Assembly: GCA_900545055.1 (NCBI GenBank)
Contig: UQXP01000042.1
Span: 1-14,590, forward strand
DNA length: 14,590 bases
DNA from: an uncultured Collinsella sp.
GTDB lineage: Bacteria > Actinomycetota > Coriobacteriia > Coriobacteriales > Coriobacteriaceae
Direction of reading: 5' to 3'
In this document: positions 7,034 through 14,535 of the stretch, in pieces
How positions within the stretch are numbered: position 1 is the stretch's first letter
How the letters are laid out: each line of letters begins with the position of its first letter
Translations under genes and position numbers: made by a program
The notes under the pieces: generated by a model
What the model was told of the DNA's origin: nothing
Databases searched by the model: none
Seen by the model: only the letters and a program-made list of their open reading frames with translations

Positions 7034-9625
7034 TTACTTGTCGGCGGCCTTCTTGGCCGTCGTCTTCTTGGTGGTCGACTTCTTGGCAGTCGACTTTTTC
7101 GCCGTCGAAGTCTTCTTCGCAGCGGTCGTCTTCTTAGCCGTGCTCGCCTTGGTTGTGGTCTTGCGGCCGCGGGCGGGCTTCTTCTCCTTGGTCGGGCAGT
7201 CCATGTTGACGCAGATACGCCACGGACCGCGCGCCGTGTTGACCACCACGATGGGGGCGCCGCACTCGGGACAGGTCTCGCCCGTCGCCTCGAGCTTGCC
7301 ACGCGCCGGCAGCGGATAGCTCACGCCGCAGTCATCATAGTTGGTGCAGCGGATAAAGCGCTTGCCGCTCTTCTCGCTCTTGTGCGCGATCAGGTCGCCA
7401 TGGCGTCCGGCCTCGGCACACACCTTGCACTCGCCCACTTTAAGGTCGGGCTCGTAGTTGGTGGGGCACATCGGGTTCACGCAAATCTCGAAAGCCTTCT
7501 GGCGGAACGGCTGACACTTGATGCGCGGCGCACCGCACTCGGGGCACACGGCGGCCTCGCCCTCGAGCGGGCTCACCTTGACGCCGCTCGGCACCGGATA
7601 GGTCACGTCGCAGTCGGGCCAGCCCATGCAGCCAATGAAGCTGCCACGGGTCTTGGCGCTCGTCTTCATAACCAGGTCCTTGCCGCACTTGGGGCAGGCG
7701 CCCACGCGCGCATCGGCCGTGACGGCGTCGCTGATGGCGTCGCCGAGCTCCTGCGTATGCTTGAGCAGCTCGTCGAGCACGCCGGCCAGCAGCGCACGCG
7801 AGTGCGTCACGACATGCTCTTCGGTGTCCTCGCCGCGCTCGACGCGAGTCATGTCGCCGTCGAGCTCGCTGGTCATATCGGGGCTCGTGATGCGCGGGGC
7901 AAACTGCGTCAGCGCGTCGATGATGGCGATGCCCAGCTGGCTCGGCTCAACGGGATCGTTTTTGAGGTAGCGCACGGCGTACAGGCGCTCGATGATGCTC
8001 GCGCGCGTGGACTTGGTGCCCAGGCCGCGCTTTTCCATCTCCTGCACGAGCTTGCCCTGGCTGTAGCGCGCGGGCGGCTCGGTCTGCTTGGCCTCAAGCT
8101 TAATGTCGAACACGTCGACCGTGTCGCCCTGCTCCAGCGGCGGCATCTGCTCGTCGCGCTTGAGTCCGTACGGGTACGCCTCGCGGAAACCCGGGGTCAC
8201 GAGCACATCGCCCGAAGCCACGAACGGCTCACCGTTCACGTCGAGCTCGAGCTTGGTATTCTCGATGGTCGCGGGACCCATAAGCGTCGCCAGGAAGCGG
8301 CGGGCGATGAGGTCGTAAAGCTTGCGCTGGCCGCCGTCGAGCGTGGACGGATCGCCCTCGCCCGTGGGATAGATAGGCGGGTGGTCGGTGGTCTCGACCT
8401 TGCCGCGCGTGGGCTTCATGGGACCGGCGAGCACCTTTTTGCACACGGGCGCCAGCGCCGGGTTAATCTTTGCCAGGTCGCTCACCACGGCGCCCAGATC
8501 GAGCGTCGCAGGGTACACGGTATTGTCGACACGCGGGTAGCTGATGAGACCGGCCATGTAGAGGGACTCGGCGATGCGCATGGTACGTGCAGGTGAGATG
8601 CCCTCGGCCGCGGCGGCAGCCTGCAGCGAGGTCGTCGCAAACGGCGTGGGCGGCTGCTGCTTGCGGGAGCGCTTGGTCACCGCGGCGACGGTTGCCGTCG
8701 TAGCGCCGTCGACGTGGCCGTACGCCGTCTCGGCAGCATCCTTGTCGGTAAAACGTGCCGTCTTGTGCGCAATCTTAAAGCGGTCATCCTCGGCAGCACC
8801 CTGAGCGGCACCCATGCCGCGAATCTGCCAATAGTCCTCGGGCACAAACGCCATGCGCTCGCGCTCGCGCTCGACCACCAGGGCAAGCGTCGGCGTCTGC
8901 ACGCGGCCGGCGGAGCGCACGTTGCCAAAGCCGCCAAACTTGGCGAGCGTCAGGTAGCGCGTGAGCACCGCACCCCAAATGAGGTCGATGTGCTGGCGGC
9001 TCTCGCCGGCGTCGGCCAGATTCTGGTCGAGCGAGACAAGATTATCGAAGGCCTGCGTAATCTCGGCCTTGGTAAACGAAGAATACTGAGCGCGGGCGAC
9101 CGGCAAGTCCGGCGCGACCTCGCGCACCTTGTTGAGGGCGTCCGAGCCGATCAGCTCACCCTCGCGATCGAAGTCCGTGGCGATGATGACGCTGTCGGAC
9201 TTCTTGGCAAGGTTCTTGAGCGAACGAATGAGCTCCTTCTCGGCCGGCAGCTTAATGACGGGCGCCCAGGTAAGGTAAGGCAGGCTCTCAAGCTTCCAGC
9301 CCTTGATGGAGATACCATCGGCAAGGAACGGCTTGCGCTTGGTGTCGTACGGCGGGCGGGCCAGGCCATCGGGCATATCGGCCGGCAACATCTCGCCGTC
9401 CTCGGTGACCGAATACCAACCCAGCTTTTTATCGAACAGCACACTGTCGCAAAAATCGGGTGCCAGGATGTGACCGGCAAGGCCGATGGTCACGCACTCC
9501 TCGCCCTTCCACTCAAAACGGTAGATGGCGGTGTTGTACACCTTGTCCTTTTTGGGCTTACCCGTGGACAGCCGCTCGGCGATTTGACGCGCGGCATCGT
9601 TTTTCTCGGCGATGATGAGCTTCAA
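7034..9625 (-). CDS. topA: Type IA DNA topoisomerase with four zinc ribbons and K/A/T tail
   Basis: This is an 863-residue enzyme that relaxes negatively supercoiled DNA by single-strand passage. The Toprim domain has Glu7 in LIIAEK and DFDREGE (151-157). RVQTPTL lies at 241-247, TPFATTSLQ at 327-335, and the nicking tyrosine is Tyr363 in GLISYPRVDN. Residues about 644-814 hold four Cys4 ribbons (CPKC, CPEC, CKVC, CPEC). About 815-863 is a Lys/Ala/Thr tail of AKKST-type repeats. The N-terminal text (KNDAARQIAERLS, GLAGHILAPDF) looks closer to archaeal-type TopA and topoisomerase III than to E. coli TopA. The start is a TTG at 9625 with AGGAG upstream; no ATG fits. It follows hypB by 54 bases and may be the last gene of the tat-hyp transcript. 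Confidence 0.93.
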   Translation of the reverse strand: MKLIIAEKNDAARQIAERLSTGKPKKDKVYNTAIYRFEWKGEECVTIGLAGHILAPDFCDSVLFDKKLGWYSVTEDGEMLPADMPDGLARPPYDTKRKPFLADGISIKGWKLESLPYLTWAPVIKLPAEKELIRSLKNLAKKSDSVIIATDFDREGELIGSDALNKVREVAPDLPVARAQYSSFTKAEITQAFDNLVSLDQNLADAGESRQHIDLIWGAVLTRYLTLAKFGGFGNVRSAGRVQTPTLALVVERERERMAFVPEDYWQIRGMGAAQGAAEDDRFKIAHKTARFTDKDAAETAYGHVDGATTATVAAVTKRSRKQQPPTPFATTSLQAAAAAEGISPARTMRIAESLYMAGLISYPRVDNTVYPATLDLGAVVSDLAKINPALAPVCKKVLAGPMKPTRGKVETTDHPPIYPTGEGDPSTLDGGQRKLYDLIARRFLATLMGPATIENTKLELDVNGEPFVASGDVLVTPGFREAYPYGLKRDEQMPPLEQGDTVDVFDIKLEAKQTEPPARYSQGKLVQEMEKRGLGTKSTRASIIERLYAVRYLKNDPVEPSQLGIAIIDALTQFAPRITSPDMTSELDGDMTRVERGEDTEEHVVTHSRALLAGVLDELLKHTQELGDAISDAVTADARVGACPKCGKDLVMKTSAKTRGSFIGCMGWPDCDVTYPVPSGVKVSPLEGEAAVCPECGAPRIKCQPFRQKAFEICVNPMCPTNYEPDLKVGECKVCAEAGRHGDLIAHKSEKSGKRFIRCTNYDDCGVSYPLPARGKLEATGETCPECGAPIVVVNTARGPWRICVNMDCPTKEKKPARGRKTTTKASTAKKTTAAKKTSTAKKSTAKKSTTKKTTAKKAADK

Positions 9626-9679
9626 AAGAGGCTCCTATCTCGTATCTCTGCGGCTACGCCCGCCCGTATGGCGGCCGAC

Positions 9680-10363
9680 TTACGCCCTTGCTTGCTCAAT
9701 CTGCCCGATGAGCCAATCGCACCAGGCATCCATGCCCTCGCCCTTGCGCGCGCTCACGGCAAACCGCGGCGCTTGCGGATTGAGGTCATCGAGTGTCTTA
9801 GTATACCTATCCATGTCAAAATCGAAAGCCGGGGCCACGTCGACCTTGTTGAGCAGCTGCGCGCCGGCGTGCTGGAAGATGCCCGGATACTTGATGGGCT
9901 TGTCGTCGCCCTCGGGCACCGAGAGAATCATGATGGACAGGTTCTCGCCCAGGTCAAAGTCGACCGGGCAGACCAGGTTACCCACGTTTTCGATAAAGAT
10001 GACGTCGATGTTCTCCAGACCCACAGCCTGGTCGAAGGCATCGACAGCCTCCATGATCATGTTGCCCTCGAGGTGGCACAGACCGCCCGTGTTGATCTGG
10101 ATGGCGGGCATGCCGGCTTCCTTCATGGTGATGGCGTCGACATCCGAGGCGATATCGCCCTCGATGACGGCACAGCGTAGGCCGGCCTTGTCACGCAGGC
10201 GCTCGTTGGTGCCCAGAATCGTGGTGGTCTTACCCGAGCCGGGGCTCGACAGCACATTGATCACGTAGGTGCCTGCCTCATTAAATCGCTGACGCAGCTG
10301 ATCTGCCAGGCGCTCGTTGCGCGACAGGATCGGCGACGCGATATCAATCGTTTTCTCGGCCAT
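9680..10363 (-). CDS. hypB: Hydrogenase nickel incorporation GTPase HypB
   Basis: This is a 227-residue SIMIBI-class GTPase that delivers nickel during [NiFe]-hydrogenase maturation, together with HypA. Visible are the P-loop SSPGSGKTT (39-47), EGD (68-70), the interdomain metal-site GGLCHLEG with Cys96-His97 (93-100), and the guanine-specificity motif NKVD. There is no N-terminal His-rich nickel-storage stretch and no CxxCGC motif, so this is a short HypB. ATG at 10363 has AAGGAG upstream. It follows hypA by 55 bases. That gap holds a TATAAA and a 5-bp hairpin (ccatc/gatgg), so an extra internal promoter is possible. Confidence 0.95.
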   Translation of the reverse strand: MAEKTIDIASPILSRNERLADQLRQRFNEAGTYVINVLSSPGSGKTTTILGTNERLRDKAGLRCAVIEGDIASDVDAITMKEAGMPAIQINTGGLCHLEGNMIMEAVDAFDQAVGLENIDVIFIENVGNLVCPVDFDLGENLSIMILSVPEGDDKPIKYPGIFQHAGAQLLNKVDVAPAFDFDMDRYTKTLDDLNPQAPRFAVSARKGEGMDAWCDWLIGQIEQARA

Positions 10364-10418
10364 ACTTAGCGCTCCTTACTTTGGCCCCTTTATACCCCAT
10401 CATTAGATGGCTAGCGGG

Positions 10419-10775
10419 CTAATCGTCGGGGGTTTCGATTTCGATACTTGCGATATCGAGCTCGCGGCCGTGCAGCAGGCGCACGTTGGCGCCGCCACAC
10501 TGGGGGCAGCGACAATGGAAACGGTCGTGCTCAAAGACCTCGCCGCAGTCCAGGCACTCGCTTTGTGGATGGACCTCCTCCACGGCAAGCTCGCAGCCGC
10601 GCGTGAGCGGGTCCTCATCGCGAAACGTCTCCCACGCAAAGTCGAGTGCCTCGCGCACGACCTCGGTCATATCCCCGATACGCAGCGTTACCAAAACGGC
10701 GCGCGAGGCCCCCGCCCCACGCGCCGCGCGAATCACTGTATCGAGTATGCCGTTGACAATGCCAACCTCGTGCAT
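10419..10775 (-). CDS. hypA: Hydrogenase nickel metallochaperone HypA
   Basis: This is a 118-residue protein of normal length. The N-terminal MHE supplies the nickel ligand His2. The zinc knuckle is Cys74-x2-Cys77 and Cys90-x2-Cys93, with an additional Cys88. It works with HypB to load nickel into the hydrogenase large subunit. The gene starts 6 bases after the tatC stop, so it is almost certainly translated from the same message as tatC. No hydrogenase structural genes are in this window. Confidence 0.95.
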   Translation of the reverse strand: MHEVGIVNGILDTVIRAARGAGASRAVLVTLRIGDMTEVVREALDFAWETFRDEDPLTRGCELAVEEVHPQSECLDCGEVFEHDRFHCRCPQCGGANVRLLHGRELDIASIEIETPDD

Positions 10776-10781
10776 ACCGAT

Positions 10782-11573
10782 TTACTCCTCGTCGTCCTCG
10801 TCGTCCGAGAACAGGTCCAGACGGCTCACGAACAGGCCCTCCTTGCCCTCGCGCGCGGTGATGACCACGCGAGCGATGGCGAGCGAAATCTCGTAGAGCG
10901 AGAGCAGGGCGCCATACATGAGACCCAGCGTAACGGGCGAGCCGTCGGGCGTAATCACAGCCGAACCCACGAGCAGGCCTACATACACGTAGCGCCAGGC
11001 GCTGCGGAAGGCCGCATAGGACACGATGTGGAAAACGGACAGGTAGAAGATGATGAGCGGCAGCTCAAACGCCACGCCAAAGCCGATCATAAAGAGCAGC
11101 TCCATGTTGACGTAGTTCTCCAGATCGGGCAGCGCCGTAGCGACGGCCGAGGTCTCGCCGATGAGCCACTCAAAGCCTGCCGGGATAATGATGAAGTAGC
11201 AGAAGATGGCACCCAGGAAGAACAGCACCGTCGAGGCGAGCACCGTGGGCACGACCCACTTGCGCTCGTTGGGGCGCAGTGCCGGCAGGAAAAACGCCAG
11301 GATCTGCCAGATGATCATGGGCGTGCACATGACCACGGCCATCTTGATGGCAAGCGAGAAGCGCAGGCCAAAACCGCCGAGCGTGGTGGTGATGTAGAAC
11401 TTACCGTCCGGCACAAACGAGCGGATGGGATCCTCGAGGATATCGAGCACCACGGGCGTGGCAAAGTACAGCACGATGGCGGCGGCAAACACCGACACGA
11501 CCACGATGGTCAGGCGGCGACGGAGCTCTCCCAGGTGATCGAAGAGCGGCATACGCGCAGGTCCGATCGGCAT
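10782..11573 (-). CDS. tatC: Twin-arginine translocase subunit TatC
   Basis: This is a 263-residue polytopic membrane protein with about six hydrophobic segments, the receptor core of the Tat export system for folded proteins. Family motifs are HLGELRRRL (13-21), FFLPALRPNER (94-104), the buried Glu170 in GFGVAFELPLI, and ITPDGSPVT (207-215). A short acidic tail (DDEDDEE) ends it. The ATG at 11573 overlaps the tatA stop by one base (TAATG) and has GGGAGG upstream. An internal Met8 is possible but less supported. Confidence 0.96.
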   Translation of the reverse strand: MPIGPARMPLFDHLGELRRRLTIVVVSVFAAAIVLYFATPVVLDILEDPIRSFVPDGKFYITTTLGGFGLRFSLAIKMAVVMCTPMIIWQILAFFLPALRPNERKWVVPTVLASTVLFFLGAIFCYFIIIPAGFEWLIGETSAVATALPDLENYVNMELLFMIGFGVAFELPLIIFYLSVFHIVSYAAFRSAWRYVYVGLLVGSAVITPDGSPVTLGLMYGALLSLYEISLAIARVVITAREGKEGLFVSRLDLFSDDEDDEE

Positions 11574-12145
11574 TACTCATCGCCTCCCTTCGGGGCATCG
11601 GCGGCAGCAGTCTCGGCAGCGTCCTCGGCCTCGAGCTCGCGAGCGAGCTGGTCGACGACAGCCTTGCGCTTGCGGGGACGGCGGGCGTAGAGGTCAGCCG
11701 TCGTGGGCTCTGCCGGCTCGGGCTCGGGCTCTGCAGCAGGCTCGGGCTCGACGGCAGTAGCAGGCTCTGTACCCTCGGCCTCATCAACAGCGCCTTCGCC
11801 CTCAGCGGCACCCTCGCTTGCGGCCTTCTCGGCAGCAAGACGGGCGCGACGCTCGGCAAAGGTCTCCTTCTTGGCGGGCGCTGCCGTCTCGGCGGCATCC
11901 TCGTCCGCATCGGAATCGTCGTCGGTCGCAGCAGTCTTCTTGGGCTTGACCGGGGCCGACGCGGCCTCGCTCACCGGATCGATAATCTCGGACTGAACAA
12001 CGGCCGTCATCTTTTCCTGCGTCTCGCGGAACTGACGGATGGCACGGCCGATCGTGCGGCCCATCTGCGGGAGCTTATCCGGGCCAAACAGCAAAAAGCC
12101 GAAGACCACGATGATCGCGAGCTCACCCTCTCCAATACCAAACAC
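11573..12145 (-). CDS. tatA: Tat translocase subunit, TatA/TatB family
   Basis: This is a 190-residue protein. A short N-terminal hydrophobic helix (GELAIIVVFGFLLF, about 7-20) is followed by the FGPDKLP hinge (20-26) and an amphipathic helix (MGRTIGRAIRQFRETQEKM). It then has a long Ala/Glu/Pro tail with PEPAAEPEPEPAEP repeats. The tail makes it much longer than usual TatA and more TatB-like. As the only small Tat gene here it may serve both roles, or a further tatA may lie elsewhere. The frame opens at 12190. I prefer GTG at 12145, which has GGAGG five bases upstream and places the membrane helix at the N terminus as the family requires. Confidence 0.9.
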   Translation of the reverse strand: MFGIGEGELAIIVVFGFLLFGPDKLPQMGRTIGRAIRQFRETQEKMTAVVQSEIIDPVSEAASAPVKPKKTAATDDDSDADEDAAETAAPAKKETFAERRARLAAEKAASEGAAEGEGAVDEAEGTEPATAVEPEPAAEPEPEPAEPTTADLYARRPRKRKAVVDQLARELEAEDAAETAAADAPKGGDE

Positions 12146-12220
12146 ACATACCTCCAAGGCTCGATGTGAGTCGAGCCCGCACCGCGCCATTCGGCCGGAA
12201 CTCGTCTATTCATTCGGTCA

Positions 12221-12226
12221 AGTATA
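12221..12226 (-). promoter_or_regulatory. -10 box of the probable tat-hyp-topA promoter
   Basis: TATACT on the minus strand lies 75 bases before the tatA GTG, in the gap after the STAS gene. The -35 region (CGGACG at 17 bases) is poor. The same CTATACTT context appears before the aminotransferase gene at 14027-14032. Confidence 0.5.
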
Positions 12227-12254
12227 GCGCCCGGACGCCAAAACGTCCGAGCGC
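12227..12254. repeat. Inverted repeat abutting the tatA -10 box
   Basis: gcgcccggacg and cgtccgagcgc pair over 10 of 11 positions around the loop ccaaaa. The repeat fills the space where the -35 and spacer of the tatA promoter should be. It could be a regulator site, or a terminator for the upstream STAS gene, although it has no U tract. Confidence 0.5.
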
Positions 12255-12298
12255 ATCACAAACATATGCCAAACGGCACGCCCTTTTGGGGGCAAAGA

Positions 12299-12613
12299 TT
12301 ATGCAGCGGTGATCGAAATCTCCTGGTCGACACCCAACAGCTGAACCACGCGCATCACCGGGGGCTGCACATTCGTGCAGCTAAAGCGCTTGCCGTGGTC
12401 AACCGCGTGGTGCGCGGCACCCACGAGCACGCCAATGCCCGTCGAATCGATGTAGCTCACCTGGGCAAAATCGAGCTCAACGGCCTCGGTGGGCTGCTCG
12501 AGCGCCAGGTCGATGGCATTGCGCAGGCTATCGGCGTTAGAGATATCGATCTCGCCGGTTACCTTAATGGTGTAGAGCTCTGGCGTGGGGTTGGTTGAAA
12601 TACCCAAATCCAT
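12299..12613 (-). CDS. STAS-domain anti-sigma-factor antagonist
   Basis: This is a 104-residue single STAS domain of the SpoIIAA/RsbV type. It carries the phosphorylation motif YIDSTGIGVL with Ser57 as the likely phosphoacceptor, GEIDISNADSLRNAI at 20-34, and a normal total length. Such proteins bind an anti-sigma kinase when unphosphorylated and so free a sigma factor. ATG at 12613 has AAAGGAG seven bases upstream. No RsbW/SpoIIAB kinase, phosphatase or sigma-factor gene is adjacent, so its partner must be elsewhere. It lies downstream of the aminotransferase gene on the same strand with a 66-base gap. Confidence 0.93.
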   Translation of the reverse strand: MDLGISTNPTPELYTIKVTGEIDISNADSLRNAIDLALEQPTEAVELDFAQVSYIDSTGIGVLVGAAHHAVDHGKRFSCTNVQPPVMRVVQLLGVDQEISITAA

Positions 12614-12679
12614 GTATACGCTCCTTTACGTATCGAAAGTGCGGATAGTACTAGGCGCGGACTTGCGGGGCCCTACGCG

Positions 12680-13984
12680 TTAGGCGCGCTCGGCACGCGC
12701 AAGCTCGGCAGCGACGAGCTTGACAGCCAGCACCAGCACATCGAGCGCAGCCTCCAGGTCCTCGACCGTGAGATAGCTCGGCGCGATGCGGATGTTGGTG
12801 TCGCGCGGATCCTTGCCATAAGGCCAGGTGGCACCAGCCGGCGTGAGCTTGACGCCCAGGTCGGCACAAAGCGCGGCGACCTTCTGGGCCGAGCCCTCGG
12901 GGCCATCAAAACTCACAAAGTAGCCGCCATGGGGATGAGTCCAAGTGGCGCAACCCGTGTTACCCAAGCCCTCGGTGAGCTTGCGCTCAACGGCCTCAAA
13001 GCGCGGGCGCAGGAACTCGGCATGCTTTTTCATGTGCTCCTTGACCGCCTCGATGGTGGGAAGGAAGCGCACGTGACGCAGCTGGTTGAGCTTATCGGCG
13101 CTAATAAGGCCAGCCTTCAGGCGCTTGGAGAACTCGGCGATAACCGCGGGGCTCGCACCGATAAAGCCGATACCGGCGCCCGGGAAGGTGATCTTTGACG
13201 TCGAGGCGAATGCCACCACGCGATCCTCGGTGCCCGCCGCGCGAGCGAGGTCAAAGATGTTGGCGAGCTCGTCGGTCTCGTCGTACAGGTCGTGCACGCA
13301 GTAGGCGTTGTCCCAGAAGATGCGGAAATCGGACGCGGCCGTGGGCATCTCGACCAGGCGGCGCACAGTGTCCTCGCTAAAGGTGATGCCCGTGGGGTTG
13401 GAATACTTGGGCACGCACCAGATACCCTTGATGGAATCGTCGGCGGCAACCAGGCGCTCGATCTCGTCCATGTCGGGGCCGTTGTCGGTCATCGCGACGG
13501 GGACGTTCTCGATGCCCAAATCGGCGGTGATGCCAAAGTGGCGATCGTAGCCGGGAACAGGGCACAGGAACTTGACCTTCTTGCCGTCGTGCGCGGCCTC
13601 GTAGGCGTCCCAAGGGTCGCTGCCGCACGAGCCGCAACGCCAGAACATACCGGCGATATCGTGCTCGATCAGCAGGCTCGATGAGCCCAGTACGAGCGTC
13701 TGCTCGGCAGGGCAACCCAGGAACTCCCCCGCCAGCTTGCGTGCCGAGGGAATGCCCTCGAAGCAACCGTAGTTGGAGCAGTCGACATTGCCGTCGTGCA
13801 GATCGGCATCGGCATTGAGGATATCGAGCATGGGGCGAGAAATGTTCACCTGGGAGGGCGACGGCTTGCCGCGCGCCATGTCGAGCGCCAAGCCCTTGGC
13901 CTTGACCTCGGCAACCTCGGCTTTAAGCGCCTCGATGGCGGCATCGAGTTCGGTGGTTTCCATCTTCTGGTAGATCGTCTGCAT
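12680..13984 (-). CDS. Class Ic aspartate aminotransferase-like PLP enzyme
   Basis: This is a 434-residue fold-type I aminotransferase of the group related to Corynebacterium-type aspartate transaminase (Aminotran_MocR family). Signs are MARGKPSPSQVNISRPMLD (36-54), NPTG (196-199), Asp225 and Tyr228 in WDNAYCV, the PLP lysine Lys264 in STSKITFPGAG, and a substrate-carboxylate Arg candidate in IRIAPSYL near the C terminus. It probably transfers the amino group between aspartate and 2-oxoglutarate in the cytoplasm; substrate identity is inferred. The ATG at 13984 has GAAAGG nine bases upstream. Promoter candidate at 14027. Confidence 0.93.
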   Translation of the reverse strand: MQTIYQKMETTELDAAIEALKAEVAEVKAKGLALDMARGKPSPSQVNISRPMLDILNADADLHDGNVDCSNYGCFEGIPSARKLAGEFLGCPAEQTLVLGSSSLLIEHDIAGMFWRCGSCGSDPWDAYEAAHDGKKVKFLCPVPGYDRHFGITADLGIENVPVAMTDNGPDMDEIERLVAADDSIKGIWCVPKYSNPTGITFSEDTVRRLVEMPTAASDFRIFWDNAYCVHDLYDETDELANIFDLARAAGTEDRVVAFASTSKITFPGAGIGFIGASPAVIAEFSKRLKAGLISADKLNQLRHVRFLPTIEAVKEHMKKHAEFLRPRFEAVERKLTEGLGNTGCATWTHPHGGYFVSFDGPEGSAQKVAALCADLGVKLTPAGATWPYGKDPRDTNIRIAPSYLTVEDLEAALDVLVLAVKLVAAELARAERA

Positions 13985-14026
13985 GGGGTGCGACCTTTCG
14001 CGAAGCGGTACGTTGCAGTTCGTCTA

Positions 14027-14032
14027 AGTATA
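14027..14032 (-). promoter_or_regulatory. -10 box of the aminotransferase promoter
   Basis: TATACT on the minus strand, 42 bases before the ATG. The -35 region (ATAACG at 17 bases) is weak. The flanking CTATACTT...GAA resembles the tatA promoter. Confidence 0.5.
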
Positions 14033-14134
14033 GACCGCCATCGTCGCAACGTTATGAAGCCGTGATAGATTAAGTTCATCGCAATCAATTACGAATCGCC
14101 GCGCATGCCGGCGTGGGGCGCCCAAGGAGGCACT

Positions 14135-14389
14135 ATGGAGTACGGATCGTTTCAGGCCGAGGAATTCGGCGACTTGCAGCGCCTGGTCGACGGACTGTTT
14201 TACGACCGCCACGCCATCGACCGCCTGGATCTGATCGTACAGGCCGAAATCTTGGACCTGGCGCCCGACCTCATGGAGATCGTGAATCTTTTGCCGCCCG
14301 GCTACTACGACCGCCAGTCACTTTGCGACCAGCTCAACTCCGCCTTGGCCGCCCACGGCTGGGGCGCCGTCTACGGAACGGTGGAATAA
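14135..14389 (+). CDS. Small DUF2795-like protein
   Basis: This is an 84-residue acidic protein with no signal peptide. The stretch DLIVQAEILDLAPDLM followed by LPPGYYDRQSLCDQL resembles the 'dLi..A...l..LP...Y....dl...l' pattern of DUF2795, a small domain common in Actinobacteria. The resemblance is by eye only. The frame also has an ATG at 14105, but the ATG at 14135 has AAGGAGG four bases upstream and is preferred. It is transcribed divergently from the aminotransferase gene; no clear -10 box was found for it in the 150-base gap. Confidence 0.72.
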   Translation: MEYGSFQAEEFGDLQRLVDGLFYDRHAIDRLDLIVQAEILDLAPDLMEIVNLLPPGYYDRQSLCDQLNSALAAHGWGAVYGTVE

Positions 14390-14436
14390 GCCTCGAGGCC
14401 GGCAATTTGGCCCGCTTCCCGACCTTGGCGAGGCTT
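14388..14436 (+). terminator. Possible weak terminator of the small gene
   Basis: aagcctcg (14388-14395) and cgaggctt (14429-14436) pair over 8 bases around a 33-nt interval that can fold further (ggcc/ggcc), and GTTTTA follows. The loop is long, so this is tentative. Confidence 0.35.
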
Positions 14437-14453
14437 GTTTTAGGGCTTGTGGC

Positions 14454-14482
14454 CAAAAAAGGGCAAATATGAGTACTGTTAC
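14454..14482 (+). repeat. Dispersed intergenic element, right copy
   Basis: An A tract and then GGGCAAATATGAGTACTG... match the left copy at 66-94 with one mismatch, in inverted orientation within the window but in the same orientation relative to the upstream gene. The spacing to the 55-bp repeat is 53 bases here against 11 on the left. Confidence 0.75.
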
Positions 14483-14496
14483 CTTTTTAGTAGCAG

Positions 14497-14515
14497 CGAT
14501 TTTTGGTCGAAATCG
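14497..14515. repeat. Small hairpin within the right-end repeat region
   Basis: cgattt and aaatcg pair around a 7-nt loop, between the A-tract element and the 55-bp repeat. The left end lacks this segment, so it is an insertion or an ancestral part of the element lost on the left. Confidence 0.35.
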
Positions 14516-14535
14516 GCAAAACTCGACTTGAAACT

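Noticed and set aside
6989..8596. Open frame of 535 codons on the plus strand
   Set aside because: It lies antisense to topA and begins inside the bidirectional terminator; His/Arg/Ala-rich translation without motifs.
8714..10180. Open frame of 488 codons on the plus strand
   Set aside because: It is antisense across both topA and hypB, which have clear catalytic motifs.
10407..11690. Open frame of 427 codons on the plus strand
   Set aside because: It is antisense to hypA, tatC and part of tatA; the His/Glu/Arg-rich text is a shadow.
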